From positions 62,001-126,000 of the forward strand of contig NZ_SHLX01000007.1 of NCBI RefSeq assembly GCF_004764705.1: a stretch of 64,000 nucleotides of DNA, read 5' to 3'. The translations under genes and the position numbers were made by a program. Of the stretch, positions 24,932-32,672 are shown piece after piece; within the stretch, counting starts at the first letter, position 1, and every line of letters starts with the position of its first letter. This DNA is from Paenibacillus cymbidii. Lineage in GTDB: Bacteria; Bacillota; Bacilli; Paenibacillales; NBRC-103111. The notes below the pieces were generated by a model, which made no database searches, was not told the DNA's origin, and worked only from the letters and a program-made list of their open reading frames with translations.

Positions 24932-26598
24932 CCCCTTTCCGGCTGTTTGGCTGCAATATTTTTCGACAGGCGGGTTTTCCACCAGCGCCTTGCTGATCGG
25001 TGAGCAGGATCGCCGCTACCGCTGCGCCACGCGGCCGGCAACAGCTTGTCCAGCAGCGGCTCCAACTGCTCCTGTAACGCAACATGCTGCCAGATGGAAC
25101 CCGGTTTGCCTTGCCAACTTTCGGCGGCCATTTGCTCCGGCGGGATGACGGGCAGCAGAACGGACGGCTGCACGGGAAACAAGTCCAGCCATTCGCGGCG
25201 TTGACCGAACGGCGTTTCGCGATTGGCAACATAACGAACCGGCTTCCCTTCCGCCCGCAGCTTGTCGATCGCTTCCGCATTTCGCCTCGTCGAAGGCTTC
25301 GTCCATCGCGAGGGGAACGGATCGGCGACCACGATCAATTCATCCGCGGCCCGGCACAGCTCTGCGGCAAGCGGATCGCACCAGCAGTGCGACAAATCGG
25401 CCACAACAACCGGTTGCTGGGCAAGATGGAGCAGTTTGTAGGTCAACCCGTCGTTCCATTCCTCGCGCAGCGGGCGGTCGGGCGGAAGCGGCAGCCATTC
25501 CGTGCTGCCGTTCGTCCAGCGATTCCGGTACGGCGCCTGCTGCAGCGCCGCAGTCGCGGCGAACCGATACTGTTTTGGCGCGTATCGGTCGCCGTACAGC
25601 AAGTGGTAAAGCTCCGGCTCCGCCGTTGGAAACTCGAGCAGCGCGTGCGGCACGCTGCGGCGCCGAAGTGCTGCCGCAATTGCCAGTGCGCAGAACGTCG
25701 CGCCGGCGCCGGCATACAAGCCGCCTACCACGATCAACCGGCGCTCGGCGCTCGTTTTTCCCGGCCGCAGCTTGAGTGCCTCGTCCGACGCATCCTCCCC
25801 CGCCAGCGCCTGCTCCAGCAACTGCTTCGTTGCCGCAGCCGACTGCGGACGTTGCGACGGCAACGTCCGGGTGAGCCGGCGGATCGCCTGCACAAGCGCA
25901 TCCGGCACTTCGGCGCGGTAGAGCGGCTGCGGCGCCGCTCCCGCTTCCAGCCTGCCGCCGCCGCTCAGCAAATAATGCAGCAGTGCGCCAAGCGCGAACA
26001 GATCGGTGCGGGCATCCGTTTGCCCGCCTTCGTACTGCTCGGGAGCGGCGAAACCTGCCGTGCCGAGCTGGAGCGTATCCGCGTCGCAATCGGATCGGTA
26101 CGTTCGCGCGATGCCGAAGTCGATCAGCTTCACATTGCCCGAATCGCCCAGCATCACATTGGCAGGTTTCAAATCGCGGTAAATGATCGGCTGCGGCGAC
26201 ACGCCGTGCAAATAGCCGAACGCTTCGCACAGTTGAAGCGCGATCGAAACCGCCGCCGGCCAGGACATGGCGCCGTCTTCCTCAACAACTTGCTGCAGCG
26301 TCCGGCCGTCGACGTACTCCATCACGATGTAGCCGAATCCCCGCTCATCCGGCGGCACATAATCGACGATATGCGGCAAATTCGGGTGCGACAGCCGCAT
26401 CAACAGTTCCGCCTCCGCTTGCAAACGCTGGGGGTGAATGCGATGCAGATCGCACTCCTTAACCGCCCACCGTTTGCCCGGCAGCTTCATGTCTTCGGCC
26501 GCATAAACCTGGCTCATCCCGCCGCTCCCGATGCGCGCCGTTACCCGATACCGGCCCGCCAAACAATCGCCCACGGCAATTCGCGAGCGCCATTCCAT
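24928..26598 (-). CDS. Ser/Thr protein kinase fused to a degenerate P-loop domain
   Basis: A 556-residue protein. Residues 13-270 are a complete Hanks-type kinase: RIGSGGMSQVY, the ATP-binding Lys in WAVKECD, catalytic IIYRDLKPANVML, DFG in LIDFGIART, and APE in FAAPEQYEGG. No membrane helix or PASTA domain follows. Instead the C-terminal half (about 295-520) looks like a MinD/ParA-type domain, with LIVVGGLYAGAGATFCALAI at the P-loop position (no Lys-Thr pair) and VVVADLSHC and ELIVVADPF strands. It lies directly upstream of a Tad operon that ends with an FHA protein. The start at 26598 has GGAGGG upstream. Confidence 0.85.
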   Translation of the reverse strand: MEWRSRIAVGDCLAGRYRVTARIGSGGMSQVYAAEDMKLPGKRWAVKECDLHRIHPQRLQAEAELLMRLSHPNLPHIVDYVPPDERGFGYIVMEYVDGRTLQQVVEEDGAMSWPAAVSIALQLCEAFGYLHGVSPQPIIYRDLKPANVMLGDSGNVKLIDFGIARTYRSDCDADTLQLGTAGFAAPEQYEGGQTDARTDLFALGALLHYLLSGGGRLEAGAAPQPLYRAEVPDALVQAIRRLTRTLPSQRPQSAAATKQLLEQALAGEDASDEALKLRPGKTSAERRLIVVGGLYAGAGATFCALAIAAALRRRSVPHALLEFPTAEPELYHLLYGDRYAPKQYRFAATAALQQAPYRNRWTNGSTEWLPLPPDRPLREEWNDGLTYKLLHLAQQPVVVADLSHCWCDPLAAELCRAADELIVVADPFPSRWTKPSTRRNAEAIDKLRAEGKPVRYVANRETPFGQRREWLDLFPVQPSVLLPVIPPEQMAAESWQGKPGSIWQHVALQEQLEPLLDKLLPAAWRSGSGDPAHRSARRWWKTRLSKNIAAKQPERG

Positions 26599-26634
26599 CG
26601 TAATCGTCCCTCCATCCCTCGTGGAATGATTCCG

Positions 26635-26663
26635 ATTATAGGGGTGATGTCCATAAAAATCCA
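26635..26663 (-). promoter_or_regulatory. Likely promoter of the kinase gene
   Basis: A perfect TATAAT (26635-26640) is preceded after 17 bases by TGGATT (26658-26663), a weak -35. It lies about 40 bases before the kinase start. Confidence 0.4.
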
Positions 26664-26747
26664 TCGTTTTTTAGTTAATCATGTGAAATATTAGCGGTGC
26701 GATATAAAATGAGCAGTCCGGGAGTAATCCCCGCCTCTTTGCCTTGC

Positions 26748-26939
26748 AAAATAGGCCATGAAAAATGGCTTATTTGCTCAATTTCACCCACCGCACAAAA
26801 AATAGCCAGTGATTTCGCTGGCTATTGGGGCCGGATCGCCTCAAAATCGGACCTTTCACCGAAATAGCCAGTGATTTCACTGGCTATTTCAGCATCCCCC
26901 TCCATTTTCGCGCAAATAACCAATAAAACATGGCTTATT
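26748..26939. repeat. Second cluster of the AAATAGCCA-type hairpin repeat
   Basis: Four inverted repeats lie at 26748-26775, 26799-26826, 26862-26889 and 26914-26939. The best copy (26862-26889) has perfect arms AAATAGCCAGTGA and TCACTGGCTATTT around TT. The last copy touches the stop codon of the threonine dehydratase gene and may work as its terminator. The rest of the 26599-26938 gap shows only the kinase promoter. Confidence 0.8.
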
Positions 26940-27907
26940 CACGCCCGCACCGTGTCGCCAAGCCCCGCAAGCAGCGCCAAACGGGTCAAATCGACATTGC
27001 CGCCGCTGACGACAAGCGCCGTTTGCCGCCCCGTCGTTTCGATCTTTCCGCCGAGCAACGCGGCAAGCGGCGCCGCGCCGGCGCCTTCGACGAGCAGCTT
27101 GGCCCGCTCCAGGTGAAGCCGCATCGCCTGCACGATCTCGTCGTCGGAAACCGTGACGATGTCGTCGACATACCTTTGCATCATCGCCCACGGCAGTTCG
27201 CCAGGGCTTTTGACGGCAAGGCCGTCGGCGATGGTGACCGGCGAGGCGATGGCGAGCCGGCGGCCGGTTTGCCACGACAAATACGCCGAGTTGGCCGATT
27301 CGGGTTGGACGCCAACGATCCGAACCGACGGATTCGCCGCTTTGGCCGCAAGCGCCACCCCCGCGATCAGCCCGCCGCCGCCAATCGGCACGACGATCGT
27401 ATCGACATCCGGGCATTCGTCAACGATTTCGATGCCGATCGTGCCTTGGCCGGCGATCACCGCCGCATCGTCGAACGCATGGACGAACGTCGCTCCCCGC
27501 TCCTCCGCATATTGCCGCGCGTAAGCGTACGCTTCGTCATAGTTGGCGCCGGCCAGCACGACGGCTGCGCCGTAGTTTTCCGTCGCGTTCACTTTGGCGG
27601 CCGGCGCCGATTGCGGCATCACGACCGTTGCGGCAACGCCGTAATGCGCCGCCGCGCAGGCAACTCCTTGCGCATGATTGCCGGCGGAAGCCGTTACAAT
27701 GCCATACGCCCGGTCGCTCTCCGCCAGAGACGCCACTTTGTTGAAAGCGCCGCGCAGCTTGAAAGCGCCCGTGCGCTGCAAATTTTCCAGCTTTAGCAGC
27801 GTCTTGCCGCCTGCCATTTCGCTGAACGTTTTGGAATGGACCAGCGGGGTATGATGAACGACGCCGCTCAGTCTCCGTTTGGCCTGGACAATCTCCTCGT
27901 AACGCAC
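26939..27907 (-). CDS. ilvA: Threonine dehydratase (single-domain, TdcB-like)
   Basis: A 322-residue PLP enzyme that deaminates threonine to 2-oxobutyrate. The PLP Lys is in RTGAFKLRGAFNK (about residue 50); SAGNHAQG binds the substrate and PIGGGGLIAG the cofactor phosphate. It ends right after the catalytic domain, with no C-terminal ACT regulatory domain. The T-box in front, with an AUC specifier, points to use in isoleucine synthesis. The start is GTG at 27907 with only a weak GGGG site; a strong AAAGAGGTGG site further up serves an out-of-frame ATG instead (see findings). Confidence 0.9.
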   Translation of the reverse strand: MRYEEIVQAKRRLSGVVHHTPLVHSKTFSEMAGGKTLLKLENLQRTGAFKLRGAFNKVASLAESDRAYGIVTASAGNHAQGVACAAAHYGVAATVVMPQSAPAAKVNATENYGAAVVLAGANYDEAYAYARQYAEERGATFVHAFDDAAVIAGQGTIGIEIVDECPDVDTIVVPIGGGGLIAGVALAAKAANPSVRIVGVQPESANSAYLSWQTGRRLAIASPVTIADGLAVKSPGELPWAMMQRYVDDIVTVSDDEIVQAMRLHLERAKLLVEGAGAAPLAALLGGKIETTGRQTALVVSGGNVDLTRLALLAGLGDTVRA

Positions 27908-27954
27908 CGTGTAATCCCCATGCGAACCACCTCTTTCATCGAATTGGTGAAAAT

Positions 27955-28235
27955 AAAAAAACTCCCGCCCCGTAAGGGACGAGAGATTCTCGCGATACCA
28001 CCCTAGTTTCGACTGCTTGCCCGGTTTGCTTCAACCGGAGCCGCCGACAGCTCATACGCATACCAACATATGCGGTTCCCGGTAACGTGGGACATCCGGC
28101 AGCGCCTACTGAACAAACGTTCGGGCTGCGCCTCGGAGGCGATTTTCACGAAAGGCTGAACGCCGGCTTCACAGCAACCGCCGACTCTCTGGGAACAGCT
28201 TCTTTCCTTACTCTTCCTCTTCACAGGCTTTGACA
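27955..28235 (-). ncRNA. T-box riboswitch leader, isoleucine-type
   Basis: The minus strand carries the T-box sequence AGGGTGGTATCGCG at 27991-28004, followed by a terminator hairpin (27962-27985, CTCtCGTCCC/GGGGCGgGAG) and a T run. Upstream are stem I landmarks, including AAAGAAGC-like and GAAGCCGG segments. In the specifier region GTGAAAATCGCCTCCGAG the codon AUC (28143-28141) has the usual purine after it. TGGT in the bulge pairs with an NCCA end whose discriminator base is A, as in tRNA-Ile. Uncharged tRNA-Ile should permit read-through into ilvA. Confidence 0.92.
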
Positions 28236-28238
28236 ATC

Positions 28239-28267
28239 ATCATAACAGACGATCACACAACGGTCAA
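28239..28267 (-). promoter_or_regulatory. Promoter of the T-box/ilvA transcript
   Basis: TTGACC (28262-28267), a 17-base spacer and TATGAT (28239-28244) form a strong sigma-A promoter just upstream of the T-box leader. Confidence 0.75.
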
Positions 28268-28298
28268 CGGGGAAACGAAACGTACAGAAACGAAACGG

Positions 28299-29066
28299 CT
28301 ATTCCGTCACTTTCGCCCACGGCCGGTCGCCGAACCAGTCGATCGTCACCGGCACCTGGAACGTATCGTAAATCGCGTCGTTCGTCAGCACATCCCGTTT
28401 GGGCCCGGCCGCCAAAATGCGCCCCTGGTTAATCAGCGCCACATGCGTAAACAGCGGCATGATTTCCTCGATGTGGTGCGTCACGTAAACGAGCGTCACG
28501 TTGCGGCGGCTCAGCTCGTTGATATTGGAGAGCAGCTTCTCCCGCTCGTACAAGTCGAGACCGGAGCAAGGCTCGTCCATGATCAGAATGGCCGGGTCGG
28601 ACATCAGCGACCGGGCGAGCATCGCTTTCTTGCGTTCCCCTTGCGACAACGTGCCCAGCGGCTGGTCCTTCACATGCTGCAGCTGCACCGATTCGAGCAT
28701 CGCTTCCGCTTTGGCGATCACCTCGGCCGGAATTTCCTCGTAGAAGCGCAGAAAGCCGAATTCCCCCGTCGCCACCACTTCCCAGACCGGATCGCTTAAA
28801 TTGAGCTTTTCCATCAGCGACTGGCTGATGTACCCGATCCGCTTGCGCACCTCGCGCACATCACAGGTGCCGAATACGTTGCCAAGCACCGTCACTTTGC
28901 CGGAAGTCGGAAACTGGTAGCCGTTCATCATCTCAAGAATCGTCGTTTTGCCGGAGCCGTTTTTGCCGAGAATGACCCATTGTTCGCCAGGGCCGACTTG
29001 AAGATGGATGTTGGATAAAATGTCGCGGTTTTCTCTGCGGAAATGGATCTGTTCGAGCGTAATCAT
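28299..29066 (-). CDS. ylmA: ABC transporter ATP-binding protein, YlmA-like
   Basis: A 255-residue ATPase with Walker A GKNGSGKTT (about residue 35), signature LSQGERKKAMLARSLM (Gln-Gly-Glu instead of Gly-Gly-Gln), Walker B ILIMDEPCSGLD and the His switch VTHHIEEI. No permease gene is adjacent, so its partner is unknown; the closest type I recall is B. subtilis YlmA. The start at 29066 (MITLEQIHFRREN) has a weak GTGGTGA site. It follows the DUF1905 gene by 95 bases on the same strand. Confidence 0.8.
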   Translation of the reverse strand: MITLEQIHFRRENRDILSNIHLQVGPGEQWVILGKNGSGKTTILEMMNGYQFPTSGKVTVLGNVFGTCDVREVRKRIGYISQSLMEKLNLSDPVWEVVATGEFGFLRFYEEIPAEVIAKAEAMLESVQLQHVKDQPLGTLSQGERKKAMLARSLMSDPAILIMDEPCSGLDLYEREKLLSNINELSRRNVTLVYVTHHIEEIMPLFTHVALINQGRILAAGPKRDVLTNDAIYDTFQVPVTIDWFGDRPWAKVTE

Positions 29067-29160
29067 TTGGTCACCACTTATTCGTAAATTACCCCACAAC
29101 GCGGAGTTTCTCTTCGGAGCATATTACTTTGCGGGAGCCCTGAGCCCCAACACGGAACCA

Positions 29161-29631
29161 TCATTTCAGCCTGGTGCCGCCGGCAATCATGCCTACTGCC
29201 TTGGAAATGCGCGACTGTCTTGTTTCCGCTTTCTTCGCGCTTTCGATCCAATCGACATATTCCTTGCGATGGGAATACGACATGCGGGCGAACCGCTCCG
29301 CCGCTTCCCCGTTTGCTTCGAGCGCTTCGGCCAAATCGTCCGGCGTCTCGACGTCGCGCGGTCCGTCATCCCGCATAAGCGTTACGCTGACCGTTGCGCC
29401 GGCTGCGGCGCCAATCCGGTCGCGGATCGCCCGATTGACCACCATGAAGAACGAACCGTTCCCTTGCGGAAGCAGCGAACTGCGAAACGCGCAGCCGTTA
29501 ATGTCGCCGCATACCGACACCCGGCCTTTGACGGCAAAAGCCGATTCGACGTCGAACGGAATGACAACATATGTCCATGCCCCTACCGCTTCCGGACGGA
29601 CAAGCGTAACTTCAAAACGGTACGTCTCCAT
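29161..29631 (-). CDS. DUF1905 / YdeI-like protein
   Basis: A 156-residue protein in two parts. Residues 1-95 form a DUF1905 beta-barrel (AWTYVVIPFDVESAFAVKGR, then FMVVNRAIRDRIGAAAGATV). Residues 100-156 match the YdeI/OmpD-associated tail (PDDLAEALEANGEAAERFAR, SHRKEYVDWIESAKKAETR). The family is widespread, cytosolic and of unknown function. GGAGGG lies seven bases before the ATG at 29631. It lies 27 bases downstream of the receiver-domain gene. Confidence 0.85.
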   Translation of the reverse strand: METYRFEVTLVRPEAVGAWTYVVIPFDVESAFAVKGRVSVCGDINGCAFRSSLLPQGNGSFFMVVNRAIRDRIGAAAGATVSVTLMRDDGPRDVETPDDLAEALEANGEAAERFARMSYSHRKEYVDWIESAKKAETRQSRISKAVGMIAGGTRLK

Positions 29632-29658
29632 AAACGACTTCCCTCCGTTGCGCATCCT

Positions 29659-30012
29659 TCACAGCGGCCCGTTCCCGCCGGCTTCCGCCTTCAGCACCTG
29701 TTCGGGCATCGGCCCGTTATGGACGGTCATGCCTGACGGCCGGTAGGCGGCCAGCATGTCGAACATTTGCCTGCGCCCGGCCGGGCTTGACGTATGCAAA
29801 TAAACGTCCTGCGCATGCAGGCGTTCATTCGCCATTCGATAAACGACGTCGGCGCCGTTCGGCTGTCCCCAGCCGAGATCGAAATCCAGCGACAAAATGC
29901 GGATGCCGCCTTCCCGCAGCAGCGCCAAGCACTCCTCTGCGTTTCGCGCCAGCACGAACCCTTTTGGACACGGACGGTAGTCGTCCAGGTACACGTTCAC
30001 GTTTCTCCCCAT
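29659..30012 (-). CDS. Cyclic-phosphate processing receiver domain protein
   Basis: A protein of about 117 residues with the motifs VYLDDYRPCP near the start and SLDFDLGWG near residue 45, which are characteristic of the small receiver-like domain named for a suspected role in cyclic-phosphate processing. The Asp residues at these places resemble a metal-binding acidic pocket. The start is uncertain: ATG 30012 has AAGGG directly against it, while GTG 30000 has GGGGAG four bases upstream and fits homologues that begin just before VYLDD. It lies between endonuclease IV and the DUF1905 gene. Confidence 0.75.
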   Translation of the reverse strand: MGRNVNVYLDDYRPCPKGFVLARNAEECLALLREGGIRILSLDFDLGWGQPNGADVVYRMANERLHAQDVYLHTSSPAGRRQMFDMLAAYRPSGMTVHNGPMPEQVLKAEAGGNGPL

Positions 30013-30038
30013 CCCTTGGCGGTGCGCCAGCCGCCGCG

Positions 30039-30875
30039 CTACAGCCGCTGCCGGAGCCATTCGATTTCGTTCTTGTTCGTGCCGTCATGGCCGGCCGGCG
30101 TTTCCAGAATCCACGGCTGCCGCCGCAGCGGCGCCGCACGCAGCAGCGAAAGCAGCCGCTGCTCGCCGATATGGCCTTGCCCGAGCGTCGCATGGCGGTC
30201 TCGGCCCGACCCGGAAGCATAACGCGAGTCGTTGACGTGAACGACCTGCAGCGCCTCCCAATAGCCCAGCGCTTCCCCCTTGGCCAGCAGATCGGCGTCG
30301 TTGTCGCCGGTCCACAAGCCGCTGGCGAACGCATGGCATGTATCGAAGCAAAATCCGATTCGTTCGGGTTTTTCGCTTAACCGCCGAATATGAACCAGTT
30401 CCTCCAGCGTCGTCCCCATCGAGGAGCCTTCGCCGGCCTGGTTCTCGATCAGCAGCAGCGCTCGGCCGTCGTAACCCGCAAGCGCTTCATTTACACATTG
30501 TATAATATTTCGATAGCCTTGTAACGGGTCTACTTGTTTCGATTTGCCGAAATGTACGACAACCCCAAGCGAGCCGCAGGCATCGGCAATTGCCAGATCG
30601 TTGCGCAACGACAGTACCGTCGCCTGCCGTAGCGGTTCGTCGTCCGCTGCCAGGTTCGTCGGATAAGGGGTATGCGCCACCGACACGACGCCCCGTTCGC
30701 GACAGAACGCCGCGCAAGCTTCGGCATCGCGGGCGTCGAACGTCTTGATGGCCAAGCTCTGCGGATTTTTCGGAAAATATTGATAAGCGCGCAGCCGCAT
30801 GTAAAAAGCGCTCTTGGCAGCCGCCGCATAGCCGCCGCGAATGCTGAGGTGACAGCCGATGGCCGCGTCGCTCAT
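30039..30875 (-). CDS. nfo: Deoxyribonuclease IV (AP endonuclease)
   Basis: A 278-residue TIM-barrel AP endonuclease that cuts 5' to abasic sites in base excision repair. Zinc-ligand motifs include VAHTPYPTNLA, VVHFGKSK, LLIENQAGEGSSMGTTLEEL, CFDTCHAFASG, VHVNDSRYASGSGRDRHATL and ILETPAGHDG. The length is normal. The ATG overlaps the stop of the Fpg/Nei gene by four bases, so a glycosylase and the matching AP endonuclease are translationally coupled. Confidence 0.93.
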   Translation of the reverse strand: MSDAAIGCHLSIRGGYAAAAKSAFYMRLRAYQYFPKNPQSLAIKTFDARDAEACAAFCRERGVVSVAHTPYPTNLAADDEPLRQATVLSLRNDLAIADACGSLGVVVHFGKSKQVDPLQGYRNIIQCVNEALAGYDGRALLLIENQAGEGSSMGTTLEELVHIRRLSEKPERIGFCFDTCHAFASGLWTGDNDADLLAKGEALGYWEALQVVHVNDSRYASGSGRDRHATLGQGHIGEQRLLSLLRAAPLRRQPWILETPAGHDGTNKNEIEWLRQRL

Positions 30876-31693
30876 ATGCCGTCACCGCTCTGGCAAGCGG
30901 TGCAGCAAAACGATTTGCGCGATCCGACGTCCCGCCGCACGATCGCAGCGCCGCACCGGACGCACGGCTCGCCGGCACGGTCGTACACGCGGCAGCGCGC
31001 ATCGAAGCCGCCGGTTGTCGTATCGCCTGCAAACAGCGGAACGTCCATATAGCCGCCAGCCGCCGTCGCTTCGGTCAACACCGCCCCGATCGCGCGATAC
31101 AGCCGGGCGACCTCGGCGGACTGAAGCGAATCGCAGCTTCGCGACGGTTGCAAACCTGCCGCGAAACAGATTTCGTCGCTGTAGCAGTTGCCGATTCCCG
31201 CAACAACGGCTTGATCGACGAGCAACGCCTTCAGCGCAACCTGCCGCCCCTGCAGCAGCCGATGCAGCGCCGTTTCCGTAAATTCGGCCGAAAGCGGCTC
31301 CGGACCGAGCTTGCGCAGTACCGCTTCCGCTTGTTCGGCGCTCAGCAGATGCAAATAGCCGAGCCGCAATCCGACCCAGTACAACCTTTCCGCGCCAAAA
31401 GCGATTTCCACTTGCACCGTTCGCTGTGGGCGTTCCGCCTCTGTCCCCCACACCATCAAACCGCCGAGCATTAAATGCAGCAGCAGGATGCGCTCTTCGT
31501 CAATGAGGAACAGCAGCATTTTGCCCCGGCGGTCGATTGTGCGGACCGTTGCCCCGACCAATTGCCTGCGAAACGCTTCCGGTGCGACGTTGATCGATTT
31601 TTCGCGATTCACTTGCAAGTCCGTAATGGCGCGGCTGTCGAGAAGTCGGCCAAGCAAACGGCGATACGATTCCATTTCCGGCAATTCGGGCAT
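30872..31693 (-). CDS. Fpg/Nei-family DNA glycosylase
   Basis: A 273-residue bifunctional glycosylase/AP lyase. It starts MPELPEMESYRR, so Pro2 (nucleophile) and Glu3 are present, and the conserved Lys lies in DRRGKMLLF (about residue 57). The C-terminal zinc finger has Cys pairs in CRVYDRAGEPCVRCGA and CCTACQ. Compared with MutM the HLGMTG motif reads HLMLGG, so this may be a Nei-like paralogue rather than the main 8-oxoguanine enzyme. AAGGAAGGTGGGAG precedes the ATG. It is coupled to nfo. Confidence 0.9.
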   Translation of the reverse strand: MPELPEMESYRRLLGRLLDSRAITDLQVNREKSINVAPEAFRRQLVGATVRTIDRRGKMLLFLIDEERILLLHLMLGGLMVWGTEAERPQRTVQVEIAFGAERLYWVGLRLGYLHLLSAEQAEAVLRKLGPEPLSAEFTETALHRLLQGRQVALKALLVDQAVVAGIGNCYSDEICFAAGLQPSRSCDSLQSAEVARLYRAIGAVLTEATAAGGYMDVPLFAGDTTTGGFDARCRVYDRAGEPCVRCGAAIVRRDVGSRKSFCCTACQSGDGI

Positions 31694-31748
31694 GCTCCCA
31701 CCTTCCTTTCGGCAACATTGCCAGTAGCTTCTGCCGGACGGAATCGTT

Positions 31749-32657
31749 TTAGTCGCTGCGGGCAACGGATGCCGGCACTGCGGCGCGCCGTTCATAGACG
31801 AAAGAAACGACGCCGGCGATCACAATCGCCGTGCCGACCGCTTGGAGCACGCTCATCCGCTCATCCAGCAGGATGCTCGACAAGATGGCGGTGAAGATCG
31901 GATTAAAATTGAGGAAAATGCCGGACAAGGTGCCGCCGACTTGTTTGACGCCGATGTTCCACATCACCATGGCAATTACTGTGCCGCCGATGGCAATGTA
32001 CAGCGCGCCGAACCAGAAGGACGGCAGTGCCGACAAGGGCGACGGGAATACGACGAGCGCCGGAATCAGCATCGCCGATCCGAAGAAACCGGCCCACATC
32101 GTGGCCGCAATCGGTGTAACGACGCGCATGGTCCGGGCGCCGATCACCGAGTAAAACCCCCACGTGAGCACGGAGGCCAACATAAACAGATCGCCTGCGT
32201 TAAACTTCAGTTCGAGCAGATTGCCCAGCTTGCCGTCGGAAATGACAACGGCTACGCCGGCCAATGAAACGAGCATGGCCGCCACTTTGCGCAGCGACAG
32301 CTTATCGCGATTCACGAAAAACGCCACCAGCGCAATTGCCACCGGGTTCAGCGCCGACAGCAGACCGACGTTGTTGGCCGAAGTCCGCTCCAGCGCCAGA
32401 AACATAAGTACGTTGTACAGCACAACACCCGTCAGCCCCATGCCGATCAGCGGCCAGACGGCTTGTTTGGGCGGCAGCAGCCTCGGTTCGGTCAGCTTCA
32501 CGAGCGGCAGCAGCACGAGCGATGCGATGCCGTAGCGCAGCTCCGTCAACATCATGGGTGTCGCATGGTGAGCCGTATATTTGCCGGCGATGAAGTTGCC
32601 CGCCCACAGCAGGCTCGTCAGCAGCAGCAGACCGTAGCGGCGAAAAAAAATAACCAA
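31749..32657 (-). CDS. EamA-family (DMT) transporter
   Basis: A 302-residue membrane protein with ten predicted helices in two EamA repeats. The first starts LLLLTSLLWAGNFIAGKYTA and includes LERTSANNVGLLSALNPVAIAL; the second includes LTWGFYSVIGAR and GGTLSGIFLNFNPIFTAILS. DMT proteins mostly export amino acids or other metabolites; the substrate here is unknown. The start is TTG at 32657 with AAGGATGGCGG upstream. An eight-T run just after the start is a possible slippage site. It lies 15 bases after mrfB and 55 before the glycosylase gene. Confidence 0.85.
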   Translation of the reverse strand: MVIFFRRYGLLLLTSLLWAGNFIAGKYTAHHATPMMLTELRYGIASLVLLPLVKLTEPRLLPPKQAVWPLIGMGLTGVVLYNVLMFLALERTSANNVGLLSALNPVAIALVAFFVNRDKLSLRKVAAMLVSLAGVAVVISDGKLGNLLELKFNAGDLFMLASVLTWGFYSVIGARTMRVVTPIAATMWAGFFGSAMLIPALVVFPSPLSALPSFWFGALYIAIGGTVIAMVMWNIGVKQVGGTLSGIFLNFNPIFTAILSSILLDERMSVLQAVGTAIVIAGVVSFVYERRAAVPASVARSD

Positions 32658-32672
32658 CCGCCATCCTTCTCT

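Noticed and set aside
30872..31795. N-terminal extension of the Fpg/Nei protein up to 31795
   Set aside because: The catalytic Pro must be residue 2 after the initiator Met, and a strong ribosome binding site supports the start at 31693.
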